This document shows, one piece after another, positions 33,876-42,130 of a stretch of DNA of 64,000 bases (its first letter is position 1; each line of letters starts with the position of its first letter). The stretch lies in assembly GCA_946557105.1 (NCBI GenBank), contig CAMNSZ010000001.1:124001-188000 (forward strand). Reading direction: 5' to 3'. A program made the translations under genes and the position numbers. The notes beneath the pieces are model-generated. The model searched no databases and was not told the origin of the DNA. It saw only the letters and a list, made by a program, of their open reading frames with translations. The DNA comes from an uncultured Lachnospiraceae bacterium. GTDB taxonomy: Bacteria > Bacillota > Clostridia > Lachnospirales > Lachnospiraceae.

Positions 33876-35069
33876 TTACGCGGAATAGTATGCAACCACC
33901 TTCTTCACTGCATGAATAACATCCTCCACATCCTCGTCCGTCAAAGAATAATAAAGGGGAATGCTCATAACCTCTTCATAATACTTCTCCGCATTAGGGC
34001 ATATACCCTTCCTATATCCCAGCTTTTCGTAATAGGAATGATAATATACCGGAAGATAATGCACCTGCGGGCAGGTATGCTCCGCATACAGCGCGTCAAA
34101 AAACTGCCTTCTGTCACAGTTCAGCTTCTCTAAGTTCAATCTGATAATATAGAGATGTCTGGTCGTATCGGACTCCGGTATTTCCCGCTGTACAATGATT
34201 TCCGGCATATCCGCAAATGCCTTGTTATACTTTTCCACAATTTCTTTCCGGCGCGCCGAAAATAATGGCAGCTTTCTAAGCTGGCTGCTGAGCAGGGCCG
34301 CCTGAAAATCAGTCATCCGGTAATTATAGCCCAATTCAACCTGCTCGTTATACCAAAGCGCATCCGTGGGATGGACCATTTCGGACAAAACGCGGGTAAT
34401 CCCGTGAGTGCGCAGGCGAAGCAGCTTGTGATACAACGCCTCGTCATTGGTTGTTATCGCTCCCCCTTCCCCGCCTGTCACCGTCTTTACCGGATGAAAG
34501 CTAAAGCAGGTCATATCCGCAATGCTCCCTATCGGACGCCCTTTATATTTCGTTCCGATGGCATGCGCCGCATCCTCAACCAAAACAAGATTATATTCCC
34601 TGCAAATCGCCTGCAGCTCATCTAATTCCACCGCCTGACCGGTAAAATCAACTGCCACGATTCCCTTAGTTTTCGGCGTTATAAGCTTACGCACCGAGGT
34701 CGGATCTATATTATAGGTATCCGGACGAATATCGGCAAACACAGGCTTCGCCCCACAGTAGAGCACACAGTTAGAAGAGGCCGCAAAGGTTATAGAGCTT
34801 ACGATAACTTCGTCTCCCTCCTGAAAGCCTGCTGCCAGCGCTGCAAGATGAAGGGCCGCCGTTCCGTTGCTTACCACCACCGCATATTCGGAGCCTGTAA
34901 TTTCACACAGCTGCTTCTCCAAGGCCTCTACTCTGGGCCCGCAGGTAATCAAATCACTCTTTAACACTTCGGCTACTGCCGCTATATCTTCATCATCCAC
35001 ATACTGACGTCCGTAATAAATAGGTTTTTCCCTGACCGGAGTACCTCCGAATACCGCCAACTGTTCCAT
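33876..35069 (-). CDS. pseC: DegT/DnrJ/EryC1/StrS aminotransferase, PseC-like
   Basis: A 397-residue PLP enzyme that aminates a UDP-linked 4-keto-6-deoxyhexose. Recognisable are SNGTAALHLAALAAG (about 67-81, phosphate binding), the VEDAAHAIG region with the PLP-contacting Asp, and FSFHPVKTVTGGEGGA with the Schiff-base lysine. LGYNYRMTDFQAALLSSQL and HLYIIRL are also typical. The N-terminal GGTPVREKPIYYGRQYVDDEDI and overall fit are closest to PseC. No PseB homologue is adjacent; the CapE-type dehydratase at 48567 makes a related 4-keto intermediate. AAAAGGAGGAAATTCC gives a firm start. It has its own promoter and terminator and stands apart from both EPS operons. The exact sugar is not settled by sequence. 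Confidence 0.85.
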   Translation of the reverse strand: MEQLAVFGGTPVREKPIYYGRQYVDDEDIAAVAEVLKSDLITCGPRVEALEKQLCEITGSEYAVVVSNGTAALHLAALAAGFQEGDEVIVSSITFAASSNCVLYCGAKPVFADIRPDTYNIDPTSVRKLITPKTKGIVAVDFTGQAVELDELQAICREYNLVLVEDAAHAIGTKYKGRPIGSIADMTCFSFHPVKTVTGGEGGAITTNDEALYHKLLRLRTHGITRVLSEMVHPTDALWYNEQVELGYNYRMTDFQAALLSSQLRKLPLFSARRKEIVEKYNKAFADMPEIIVQREIPESDTTRHLYIIRLNLEKLNCDRRQFFDALYAEHTCPQVHYLPVYYHSYYEKLGYRKGICPNAEKYYEEVMSIPLYYSLTDEDVEDVIHAVKKVVAYYSA

Positions 35070-35168
35070 GGAATTTCCTCCTTTTGAACATCTTTATTTT
35101 ATACACCACGATACCACACATTACAGCACACTTAGAACCGAAGGTTGTATCCCCGCTTCTGACTTAAC

Positions 35169-35177
35169 ATTATACCA
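35169..35177 (-). promoter_or_regulatory. Extended -10 promoter of the aminotransferase gene
   Basis: TGGTATAAT on the minus strand matches an extended -10 perfectly. The leader to ATG 35069 is about 95 bases. No good -35 is visible, as expected for this promoter type. Confidence 0.55.
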
Positions 35178-35235
35178 CTAAAGCCAAAAGATGAGAAGCT
35201 AAATCTAAATGGGGATTTCGTATAGTATGCTCTTT

Positions 35236-36387
35236 TTAATAGCTGTCAATATCCGGATTGGTATAATGAATATATTCCTCTAGATCTATGTTGTCCAAAT
35301 CTTCCTCCTTTAGAATATTGTCGTCAATTTTAAAGTCTGCCTGAAATTGCAAATCAAATGTATCATTATGTCCGCAATCATACAGAAACTCTTCGTCCTC
35401 TGAATCCTCATACATGGGATTTCTCTCCACCACCGCAAATTCTGCATCCACCGAGAAATAAAATGTCACGTATCCCCTCAAATCCGAATCAAATTCCGAA
35501 ATGACGTCACTGATATAAATCGAGGTCTCATCCAACTGTAAATCCTCTCCCCAGCCTTCGCCATAATCCGACTCAAAATAAGTATTCAGCAGTTCGCTTT
35601 CCATATAATCCGACAGCATACATTGTTCAAAAAGAATATTATATAATTTCTCCTGCGTCTCAAACGAGGTAATGCCGGCAAAATATGCCTTAACCTTATC
35701 CTGAAGCCTTTCGATTTGCTCCTCACGCTGTTCCTCCCGCTCTCTCTCATACGTGTCAAGCAGCTCCCTGTTATGGACAAAAAATTCATCCAACCCGTTA
35801 TACAAATGAATCGCATCGCGCTGCTCGTCCGTCAGCTCCTGCAAAAGCTCTCTATGGAATAGATTTACATCATTTTCATCCGCAAAATCCTTACTGTTAT
35901 AAGTTATAAAGAAGAAATTATTGTCTGTTCCCTGCTCTTCTGCAAAGTCTATCAGAGAATACCAGATGATAGCATCCTGAAAAGAAAGCTTATTGACGTC
36001 AAAGGGCTTTTGATAGGCAAAATAGCGTTCCGATATCCTTTCCAGATAATCGCTATCCTGCGGATAGGGAATCACTTCAATCCCTTCCTCCTGTAAAAGT
36101 CGTGAAAACTCCTTCATATAGGCTTCTACTATCTGCTTTTTTCTGAGCTTGCCGGTCTCAATGCCGGGAATGCGGTATCTTATCACATCATTACCCACCT
36201 TTTTCACCGCATTAAGAACGCCTGCTATGCTATCTCCATACTTCTTGAGAATTTCATTATAGACAAACTGAGGTACGCAAACCTGACATTTTGAATAATG
36301 ATTCAGATATAACAGCTTTTTCCACGCTTTACTCTCCAGAAAAAAATCACCATAGACAATATTTGTATCAACAATAATATAATTCAT
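35236..36387 (-). CDS. PIN-domain ribonuclease-like protein (DUF4935-type)
   Basis: A 383-residue protein whose first 190 residues form a PIN domain. MNYIIVDTNIVYGDF carries the first catalytic Asp, FVYNEILKKYGDS the conserved Glu, SFQDAIIWYSLIDFA another Asp, and FFFITYNSKDFAD the last acidic site. The FITxNxxDF end is characteristic of DUF4935 proteins. A coiled, Glu/Arg-rich linker (TYEREREEQREEQIERLQDK) leads to a C-terminal acidic beta-rich domain of unknown role. GGGGGAGGTACAT before ATG 36387 fixes the start; a frame from 36435 is longer without support. It follows the SNF2 gene by 72 bases. RNA cleavage is inferred from the fold. Confidence 0.82.
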   Translation of the reverse strand: MNYIIVDTNIVYGDFFLESKAWKKLLYLNHYSKCQVCVPQFVYNEILKKYGDSIAGVLNAVKKVGNDVIRYRIPGIETGKLRKKQIVEAYMKEFSRLLQEEGIEVIPYPQDSDYLERISERYFAYQKPFDVNKLSFQDAIIWYSLIDFAEEQGTDNNFFFITYNSKDFADENDVNLFHRELLQELTDEQRDAIHLYNGLDEFFVHNRELLDTYEREREEQREEQIERLQDKVKAYFAGITSFETQEKLYNILFEQCMLSDYMESELLNTYFESDYGEGWGEDLQLDETSIYISDVISEFDSDLRGYVTFYFSVDAEFAVVERNPMYEDSEDEEFLYDCGHNDTFDLQFQADFKIDDNILKEEDLDNIDLEEYIHYTNPDIDSY

Positions 36388-36459
36388 ATGTACCTCCCCC
36401 TTATTCCCTAAATATATTTTTATATTACGTTTCACCTGCTTTTTACATAGATATAGGCG

Positions 36460-39400
36460 CTACATCTGCAGCAATTCCACAAGCTCTTCCTTACTCATAT
36501 TAACGATATTCCCGTTTTCACCGTTTAAGATTTCATCCGCCAGATTCTTCTTGGTCTCCTGCATATTTACTATTTTTTCCTCTATGGAGTTCTTAACAAT
36601 CAGCTTATACACCGTCACGGCTCTGGTCTGCCCGATTCTGTGCGCCCTGTCCGTGGCCTGATTCTGCACGGCAAAATTCCACCAAGGGTCATAATGGATA
36701 ACCACATCGGCGCCCACCAGATTCAGCCCGGTGCCGCCTGCCTTCAGGGAAATCAGGAAAACAGGAGTATCATCCCCGTTAAACCTATGCACCAGCTCCA
36801 GACGACCTTCCTTGGGCGTAGCGCCCGTAATCTTATAATAGGGGATTTTCTCGCGGTTCAAATCCTGCTCCAGCAACTCCAGCATAGAGGTAAACTGAGA
36901 GAATACAAGCATTTTATGCTCTCCCTCAATAGCGCTTCGGATTAAATCCATACAGGCCTCTCTTTTAGTGGACTCTCCGTCGTAATCCTCCATAAGAAGA
37001 GACGGGTCGCAGCAAATCTGCCTGATTTTTGTCAGCTCTGCCAAAATCTGCAGTTTATTTTTTCGGAAGCTTTCATCGCTTTGACCTTTTACCACCTCAA
37101 GCATATGCAGAACTTGTCCGTCGTATAACCTCTGCTGCTTCTCCTCCATCTTAGCGTAACGCACTTCTTCCAGCTTATCCGGTAAATCCTTCAACACATC
37201 CCTTTTCAGACGACGCAAAATAAAGGGCGCAACCATACGTCTTAAGCTTCTTGTCGCCTCCTCGTCTTTATTCTTTGTTATGGGAACCTCAAACTCCCTG
37301 CGGAAATCCTCGTAACCATACAAGAATCCGGGCATCAGGTAATCAAAAATACTCCATAGCTCGCTTAAACGGTTTTCAATGGGAGTACCGGTCAACGCAA
37401 ATCTGTTTCTGCTATGGATGACCTTGACAGACTTTGCCGCAGCGGTTCCATGATTTTTGATATACTGTCCCTCGTCTATGACCTGATAGAGGAACTCCTT
37501 GTCCTCATATTCGGCCACATCTCTTTTCAGCAAATCATAGGACGTCACCAAGACGTCATAGTTTTGATACTGCCTGATTTTCTCTTCCCGCTCCTGTCTC
37601 ATTCCCGTGACTGCGCATACAGAGAGGGCGGGTGCAAAACGAAGTATTTCCTCCTGCCAGTTATAAACCAAAGAGCTGGGAGAAACAATCAAGGAGGTTC
37701 CTGTTTTCCCCTCCTCCTTCGCCGCTAATAATACCGAAATCATCTGCAATGTTTTACCCAAGCCCATGTCGTCGGCGAGAATTCCGCCAAAACCATACCT
37801 CTCCAACGTGCGAAGCCACTTATATCCGAAAACCTGATAATTGCGCATAATTTGCTTTAAACTAAGCGGCACCTCAAACTCGGAGTCGTTTACCGTCTTA
37901 AATTCCTTCACCAGCATTTTAAAATGACGGTTCCTGTCGGCATATATGCTCTCGTTTTTTTCCAGCATCTTATCCAGATACAAGGCGCGATAAACGGGCA
38001 GCTGCATTTTACCCTTTACAAACTCCTTAGGCGAGACATGAAGCTTCTCCAGCATCACAGCCAACTCTTCAAAATTATCGTTCTCTATATTAAGGAAGTC
38101 TCCGTTTTTCAGTCTAAAATACTTTTTCCTGCTCTTATAACTATATAGAATATCCAGCAGTTCCCTCGTAGTCAGATCCTCTGACCCGACCGTCAGATTC
38201 ATAATATCATTCTCAACAGATACCCCTACGGACACCTTTGGCTGCTTGCGTATTCTCAGCCTCAAAAAACGGTCGGTGCTCTTCACATCCCCTAACTGTA
38301 AAAGCGCGTCCACACCGCTGTCCAACAGACGATAAATAATATCATCATTTCCGTCACAGTGAAGAAAATCCTGTTCTTTGTCCACGGCAGGAAAATACTC
38401 CTGCAAAATCGACAGCATTTCCCGCTCTCTGAATACATCCCTATAATCCTCCGAAGGCCTTTCCGAAGACTGCCAATCCAAAAGCGAAAATTCTTCATCT
38501 CCGTATCTTGCCTTCGCCTGACAGGTTACGTTTCCTTTTTCCGCATCCAGATAAAACACAAAGGAAACTTCCGGCGGAAGATACTCCTCTACATACCCGG
38601 CGTCCTTCTCGACGATATTCACACAATCACGCAGCAAGGGCAGAACCCGATAATAAAACTCCGAAAGATGCTTCCGCCCCACTGAAAAGGAAATTTTCCC
38701 TGCGTTTTGTGCATCCAATAACGGCGATATATCCCTTATCCTTTCCGGACTGATTCTGTTAAATGTCTCCCCCTGTAAGTAGTATAAATACTGCAAGCCT
38801 GCAATAAACTCCGGTGCCTTCCCCGACACATTAATACCGTGAAATATCCCTTTCTTGTCCACATCCTTACTGATTGTAAGCGAAAGCTTAATATCCTGCT
38901 GCTGAAAATAAAGCTTTTTATTCACAGAAGGAAGCTCGTCCTTATCGTTGAAGGTAACCTCAGTGCCCTCCGCAAGCTCATAAAGCTTATCCAGTCTCTC
39001 CCCATACATCAGAAGGCTACCCTTTATTTTTTCTCCCCCATTATCATAATTATGATATGTTCTCTCCACGGCATGATTTCGCTGTTGTTCGGCAAGAACA
39101 ATATTTTTTAAATAGTTATAATATCCCTGCGAAGCTTCCGAAAATCTGCAACCCGCAAAATTGATTTCCGACTTGCTTCCAAACGTCATGGAGCCGCCTT
39201 CTTCTATTGCCTGAACCAATTGAGGCAGATTTTTCACCACGAAAAGCTTGCCCGTGCCTATCCTGAAGGATAAATGCAAATTATCGTATTGCTTTTCCAG
39301 CCGGGGTTCCATGATAAGCTCCCTCTCTTGCGCTGCCTGCCTTTTCTCCAAACACTGACGGGCATATCTGCCGCGATAATTTGAAAGCAGGCTGCTGGCC

Positions 39401-40128
39401 GTCTGATCCGTGGAATCCCCTATATTGTTTTGCTCCAGATAATCCTTCAGCAGAAAAAGCAGCGCAACCTCATGGACACACAGCGTCTTTTCCAACGAAT
39501 AGCGCCCATAGTAATAGCTGTCATAGCTCCTGTTACATCCCGGAATTCGACACATCGCCTGCTTAATCTGACGTTTATCAAAAATAATGACCACCATATA
39601 ATATTCTTTTCCATGCGCCACGGCTCCGCGCACCACCCCTTGCATATTGGTGCTTTCAACATCGCTTACATATCCCGTATCTACCTTGAGCAGCTTCGCC
39701 TTTCCTGAATCTATCAAATCCTGAGCTTCCTTGCAGACTGTATCATAGAAAATAAATCCCGAAGTAATCTGTTCCAAATCAAAATAATGATATTTCTCTT
39801 GGGCTGCCTCCCTGTTCCCTTTAAAAGGGAAAATCTGCTTTATTTGTTTTACCTGCTGCTTCTGATTTGTTGTATACACTGCGTCAATGGCATATAATAC
39901 CGCCGCCATATGCTTACATCTTCTCCCGTCCTCGGCATATGGACAATCACAGTTGAGCTTAGGTCTTTTCTCATTAGACAGTTGTACCGTTACTCTATAA
40001 GAAACACTGCCTATTACATCGGCGCTAAAATCAAAACCGTCCTGCTTTAGGTTGCGTACCAAACCTCTTTTAAAATATTGTCTTCCACGATTTAATATCA
40101 TACTGTTAAAAAGATAATCCCACTTCAC
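36460..40128 (-). CDS. SWIM zinc-finger SNF2-family helicase/ATPase
   Basis: A 1222-residue Swi2/Snf2 translocase. An N-terminal SWIM zinc finger uses Cys60, Cys62, Cys71 and His73 (CDCPYAEDGRRCKH). The middle 600 residues match the bacterial SNF2-associated region. The ATPase core begins near 770: LADDMGLGKT (Walker A), VIDEGQYIKN (Walker B), ALTGTPIENRLSELW, and then the C-terminal helicase lobe with VFSQFTSMLELLEQDL, LKAGGTGLNLVGAD and DRAHRIGQTRAV. Such proteins remodel protein-DNA complexes, and some belong to defence systems. The start is GTG at 40128 with GGAGG nine bases upstream; the nearby ATG is out of frame. It lies downstream of hipBA and upstream of the PIN protein. Confidence 0.93.
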   Translation of the reverse strand: MKWDYLFNSMILNRGRQYFKRGLVRNLKQDGFDFSADVIGSVSYRVTVQLSNEKRPKLNCDCPYAEDGRRCKHMAAVLYAIDAVYTTNQKQQVKQIKQIFPFKGNREAAQEKYHYFDLEQITSGFIFYDTVCKEAQDLIDSGKAKLLKVDTGYVSDVESTNMQGVVRGAVAHGKEYYMVVIIFDKRQIKQAMCRIPGCNRSYDSYYYGRYSLEKTLCVHEVALLFLLKDYLEQNNIGDSTDQTASSLLSNYRGRYARQCLEKRQAAQERELIMEPRLEKQYDNLHLSFRIGTGKLFVVKNLPQLVQAIEEGGSMTFGSKSEINFAGCRFSEASQGYYNYLKNIVLAEQQRNHAVERTYHNYDNGGEKIKGSLLMYGERLDKLYELAEGTEVTFNDKDELPSVNKKLYFQQQDIKLSLTISKDVDKKGIFHGINVSGKAPEFIAGLQYLYYLQGETFNRISPERIRDISPLLDAQNAGKISFSVGRKHLSEFYYRVLPLLRDCVNIVEKDAGYVEEYLPPEVSFVFYLDAEKGNVTCQAKARYGDEEFSLLDWQSSERPSEDYRDVFREREMLSILQEYFPAVDKEQDFLHCDGNDDIIYRLLDSGVDALLQLGDVKSTDRFLRLRIRKQPKVSVGVSVENDIMNLTVGSEDLTTRELLDILYSYKSRKKYFRLKNGDFLNIENDNFEELAVMLEKLHVSPKEFVKGKMQLPVYRALYLDKMLEKNESIYADRNRHFKMLVKEFKTVNDSEFEVPLSLKQIMRNYQVFGYKWLRTLERYGFGGILADDMGLGKTLQMISVLLAAKEEGKTGTSLIVSPSSLVYNWQEEILRFAPALSVCAVTGMRQEREEKIRQYQNYDVLVTSYDLLKRDVAEYEDKEFLYQVIDEGQYIKNHGTAAAKSVKVIHSRNRFALTGTPIENRLSELWSIFDYLMPGFLYGYEDFRREFEVPITKNKDEEATRSLRRMVAPFILRRLKRDVLKDLPDKLEEVRYAKMEEKQQRLYDGQVLHMLEVVKGQSDESFRKNKLQILAELTKIRQICCDPSLLMEDYDGESTKREACMDLIRSAIEGEHKMLVFSQFTSMLELLEQDLNREKIPYYKITGATPKEGRLELVHRFNGDDTPVFLISLKAGGTGLNLVGADVVIHYDPWWNFAVQNQATDRAHRIGQTRAVTVYKLIVKNSIEEKIVNMQETKKNLADEILNGENGNIVNMSKEELVELLQM

Positions 40129-40227
40129 GAGCCATATCCTCCGTACATTTATGAAGCCATTTATGCTGTTTATAATATTGTATCACTATAACCAAATCCT
40201 TCAAAGCCTTTTGTCGCTTCCTGTTTA

Positions 40228-41607
40228 TCACTGCCTGTTTAATGTTCTGTACGCCTGCGGGCATTCGCTTATTGCCTGTTTTAAATTAGTCAATGGCATA
40301 GTATCCTCCATAAAGTTATCCATATGTCCGTGACAGCTCTTCACCTTCCGCATAATTTCTTCTCTCAGGCCTACATACTCCGCATATTTCTCCCAATTTC
40401 TCACTGTCGCTATAACATCCTTCATAATATTCTTTATTTTCTTGTCACTGATATTCATGCTTCTGCCACATGCATACATATCTTCGATTGTCAAATTATC
40501 GCGTTTCCCGTTTATCCTCATTTGGTGCTTTGACGTCCACATACTGTCCTGTCGATACGAAAATGTCATATCATACGCCGGTGCAAGCTTCCATATACCT
40601 TCCCTGTTCATCAGAAAAGTAATGTTTTTGACATGATCGTCATAATTTTTGGACACCTCGTTAAAAACCATTCTTCTGAACAGCTGTTCCACATCGCTTT
40701 GCGGGAGTTTGATTTTTCGCATAATCTGGGCCGCCTGCTCATAGCTGTTTGCGCCGGGTTCGTTAAAATCAAAATGCGCCATCCCTCCCAAGGTCTGCAT
40801 ATGAATCTTACGCCCGGTGTTATCATCTCTGTCAAAACGCTTGGTTACAAAATGCAAGCCCTCCTTACTTTTTATCAACCGACATTCCGTCATTTCTATT
40901 CCGGCGTCCTTGCACATTAGAGAGTAAGCATACTCAATCTGGGAATACCCTCCTTCATCTGCTGCCGCATCTTTATCCTTATTATTCTGCATCTCCCCAA
41001 ATTTAAGAAGCCAATAGGAATATCCGTCGCCGGCGTCAATTTGACCCGAACGGATGTGTCCTGATTCCATATTCCATGCGATGAGCGCTTTCGCCCTTGC
41101 CCCTCCTGCGGATGTACCAATCTTAATAAGCTGTTCAATTGCCTGCTCGTCAGTATCTATCTTAATTCCCTTTCTATCCGAAAGGATCTCGTCGGCAAGC
41201 TTCGCCAATTCGTCAATATCAACGGTCCGGTCCGGAATTCCCATACCCATTTGAGGAACATACTCCAAAGCTCCCATCCCTCTGCTTCCCACATAACATA
41301 ACCTCTCTACTGCGGTAAGCCCTTTCTCAAGACGTCCCCACCTTGCCAAATAGCTTTCAATAATACGCGTACCAAACTTATCCGGAAGAGAATCGGCCAA
41401 CAATCCCGGCAGCCCTTTAAAGGTCTCCTCCCTAAGCTCCGGGAAAGAATAGGTTTGAAGCGACAAGGGCATAGTCACAGGCGAAACCTCAATGCCGCTT
41501 CTCACAAAACCTTTGTCATAAGAAAAATATGGAAGGCTTGCAACATCTTGCTGCACTACCGTACCTATTTTGGTTCCCCACAAATATACCTCTGTTCCGA
41601 TTTGCAT
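40228..41607 (-). CDS. hipA: HipA-family serine/threonine kinase toxin
   Basis: A 459-residue protein. The N-terminal subdomain has the HipA pattern (VYLWGTKIGTVVQ, then FKGLPGLLADSLPDKFGTRII). Gly-rich SAGGARAKALIAW at 166-178 corresponds to the nucleotide-binding loop, and Lys202 lies in YWLLKF. The catalytic segment NYDDHVKNITFL (321-332) supplies Asp and Asn, and PAYDMTFS with Asp346 binds metal. All kinase elements look intact. In known systems HipA phosphorylates glutamyl-tRNA synthetase or other targets and is held by HipB. ATG 41607 overlaps the hipB stop by one base (TAATG), so the pair is translationally coupled. Confidence 0.9.
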   Translation of the reverse strand: MQIGTEVYLWGTKIGTVVQQDVASLPYFSYDKGFVRSGIEVSPVTMPLSLQTYSFPELREETFKGLPGLLADSLPDKFGTRIIESYLARWGRLEKGLTAVERLCYVGSRGMGALEYVPQMGMGIPDRTVDIDELAKLADEILSDRKGIKIDTDEQAIEQLIKIGTSAGGARAKALIAWNMESGHIRSGQIDAGDGYSYWLLKFGEMQNNKDKDAAADEGGYSQIEYAYSLMCKDAGIEMTECRLIKSKEGLHFVTKRFDRDDNTGRKIHMQTLGGMAHFDFNEPGANSYEQAAQIMRKIKLPQSDVEQLFRRMVFNEVSKNYDDHVKNITFLMNREGIWKLAPAYDMTFSYRQDSMWTSKHQMRINGKRDNLTIEDMYACGRSMNISDKKIKNIMKDVIATVRNWEKYAEYVGLREEIMRKVKSCHGHMDNFMEDTMPLTNLKQAISECPQAYRTLNRQ

Positions 41608-41948
41608 TACTCTTCATCTCCCCATTTCCATTCCTGCCTGCCGGCTCTCTTTGTTTTTGATACTCTCTGACGCTTCGGCTTATCCTTAAACAATTCCTCC
41701 AGTGTAGGAAGCTGCTCCGGAATCAAAATATTGAAATTTTGCAAAAGCTCCAATATCCGCATTATCTTCATGAAATTTTCTATATTCACGCCCTCGCCGT
41801 TTTCAATTCTGACTACGGTGCTAAATGACACCCCTGCGTTTCGAGCCAGCTCTTTTTGGGTCATGGAGCGCCTTATTCGTATCTCCTTTATTCTCTTTCC
41901 AAGCTCCTGTAAAATAAATTCATTGTTTTCATCTCCTGCTATTTTCAT
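41607..41948 (-). CDS. hipB: HipB-like helix-turn-helix antitoxin
   Basis: A 113-residue protein with an N-terminal XRE/Cro helix-turn-helix: LGKRIKEIRIRRSMTQKELARNAGVSFSTVVRIENGEG. A helical linker follows, then a basic tail (PKRQRVSKTKRAGRQEWKWG) that may enter the HipA pocket or contact DNA. I start at ATG 41948, preceded by GGCGGGTGAT; ATG 41990 would add 14 residues containing CKRCG and lies at the putative operator. It should bind the palindrome at 41994-42013 and repress hipBA. Confidence 0.85.
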   Translation of the reverse strand: MKIAGDENNEFILQELGKRIKEIRIRRSMTQKELARNAGVSFSTVVRIENGEGVNIENFMKIMRILELLQNFNILIPEQLPTLEELFKDKPKRQRVSKTKRAGRQEWKWGDEE

Positions 41949-41993
41949 ATCACCCGCCACTCCACAGCGTTTACATACTTCCGCTGTCAATTA

Positions 41994-42043
41994 ATTATTC
42001 TTATTTGAATAATATCATATCATATATGCCTTTTAATTGTCAA
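41994..42043 (-). promoter_or_regulatory. hipBA promoter with adjoining operator palindrome
   Basis: On the minus strand TTGACA (42038-42043), 18 bases, then TATGAT (42014-42019). A perfect 7-bp inverted repeat ATTATTC/GAATAAT (41994-42000 and 42007-42013, six-base spacer) abuts the -10 on its downstream side, covering the transcription start. This is the expected position for HipB autorepression. Confidence 0.7.
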
Positions 42044-42054
42044 ATTTGAATATT

Positions 42055-42099
42055 AAAAAGGCAATCCTGCAGTAAATCCCGCTTGCAAAATTGCCTTTT
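42055..42099 (-). terminator. Terminator of the Wzz-like gene
   Basis: A 10-bp stem AAAAGGCAAT/ATTGCCTTTT (42056-42065 and 42090-42099) with a 24-base loop, followed by T residues on the minus strand. It lies 31 bases after the stop at 42131 and immediately before the hipBA promoter, so it separates the EPS unit from the accessory block. Confidence 0.7.
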
Positions 42100-42130
42100 C
42101 TAATTTTCTAATAAGTAAAATATATCTTTA

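Noticed and set aside
39546-39552. TTCGACA, a 0A-box match on the minus strand
   Set aside because: It lies inside the SNF2 coding sequence far from any start; a seven-base match is expected by chance in 64 kb.
36460-40128. SNF2 protein as a restriction-modification or DISARM component
   Set aside because: No methyltransferase, PLD or DUF1998 protein lies beside it; the SWIM finger and bacterial SNF2-associated region match stand-alone helicases.
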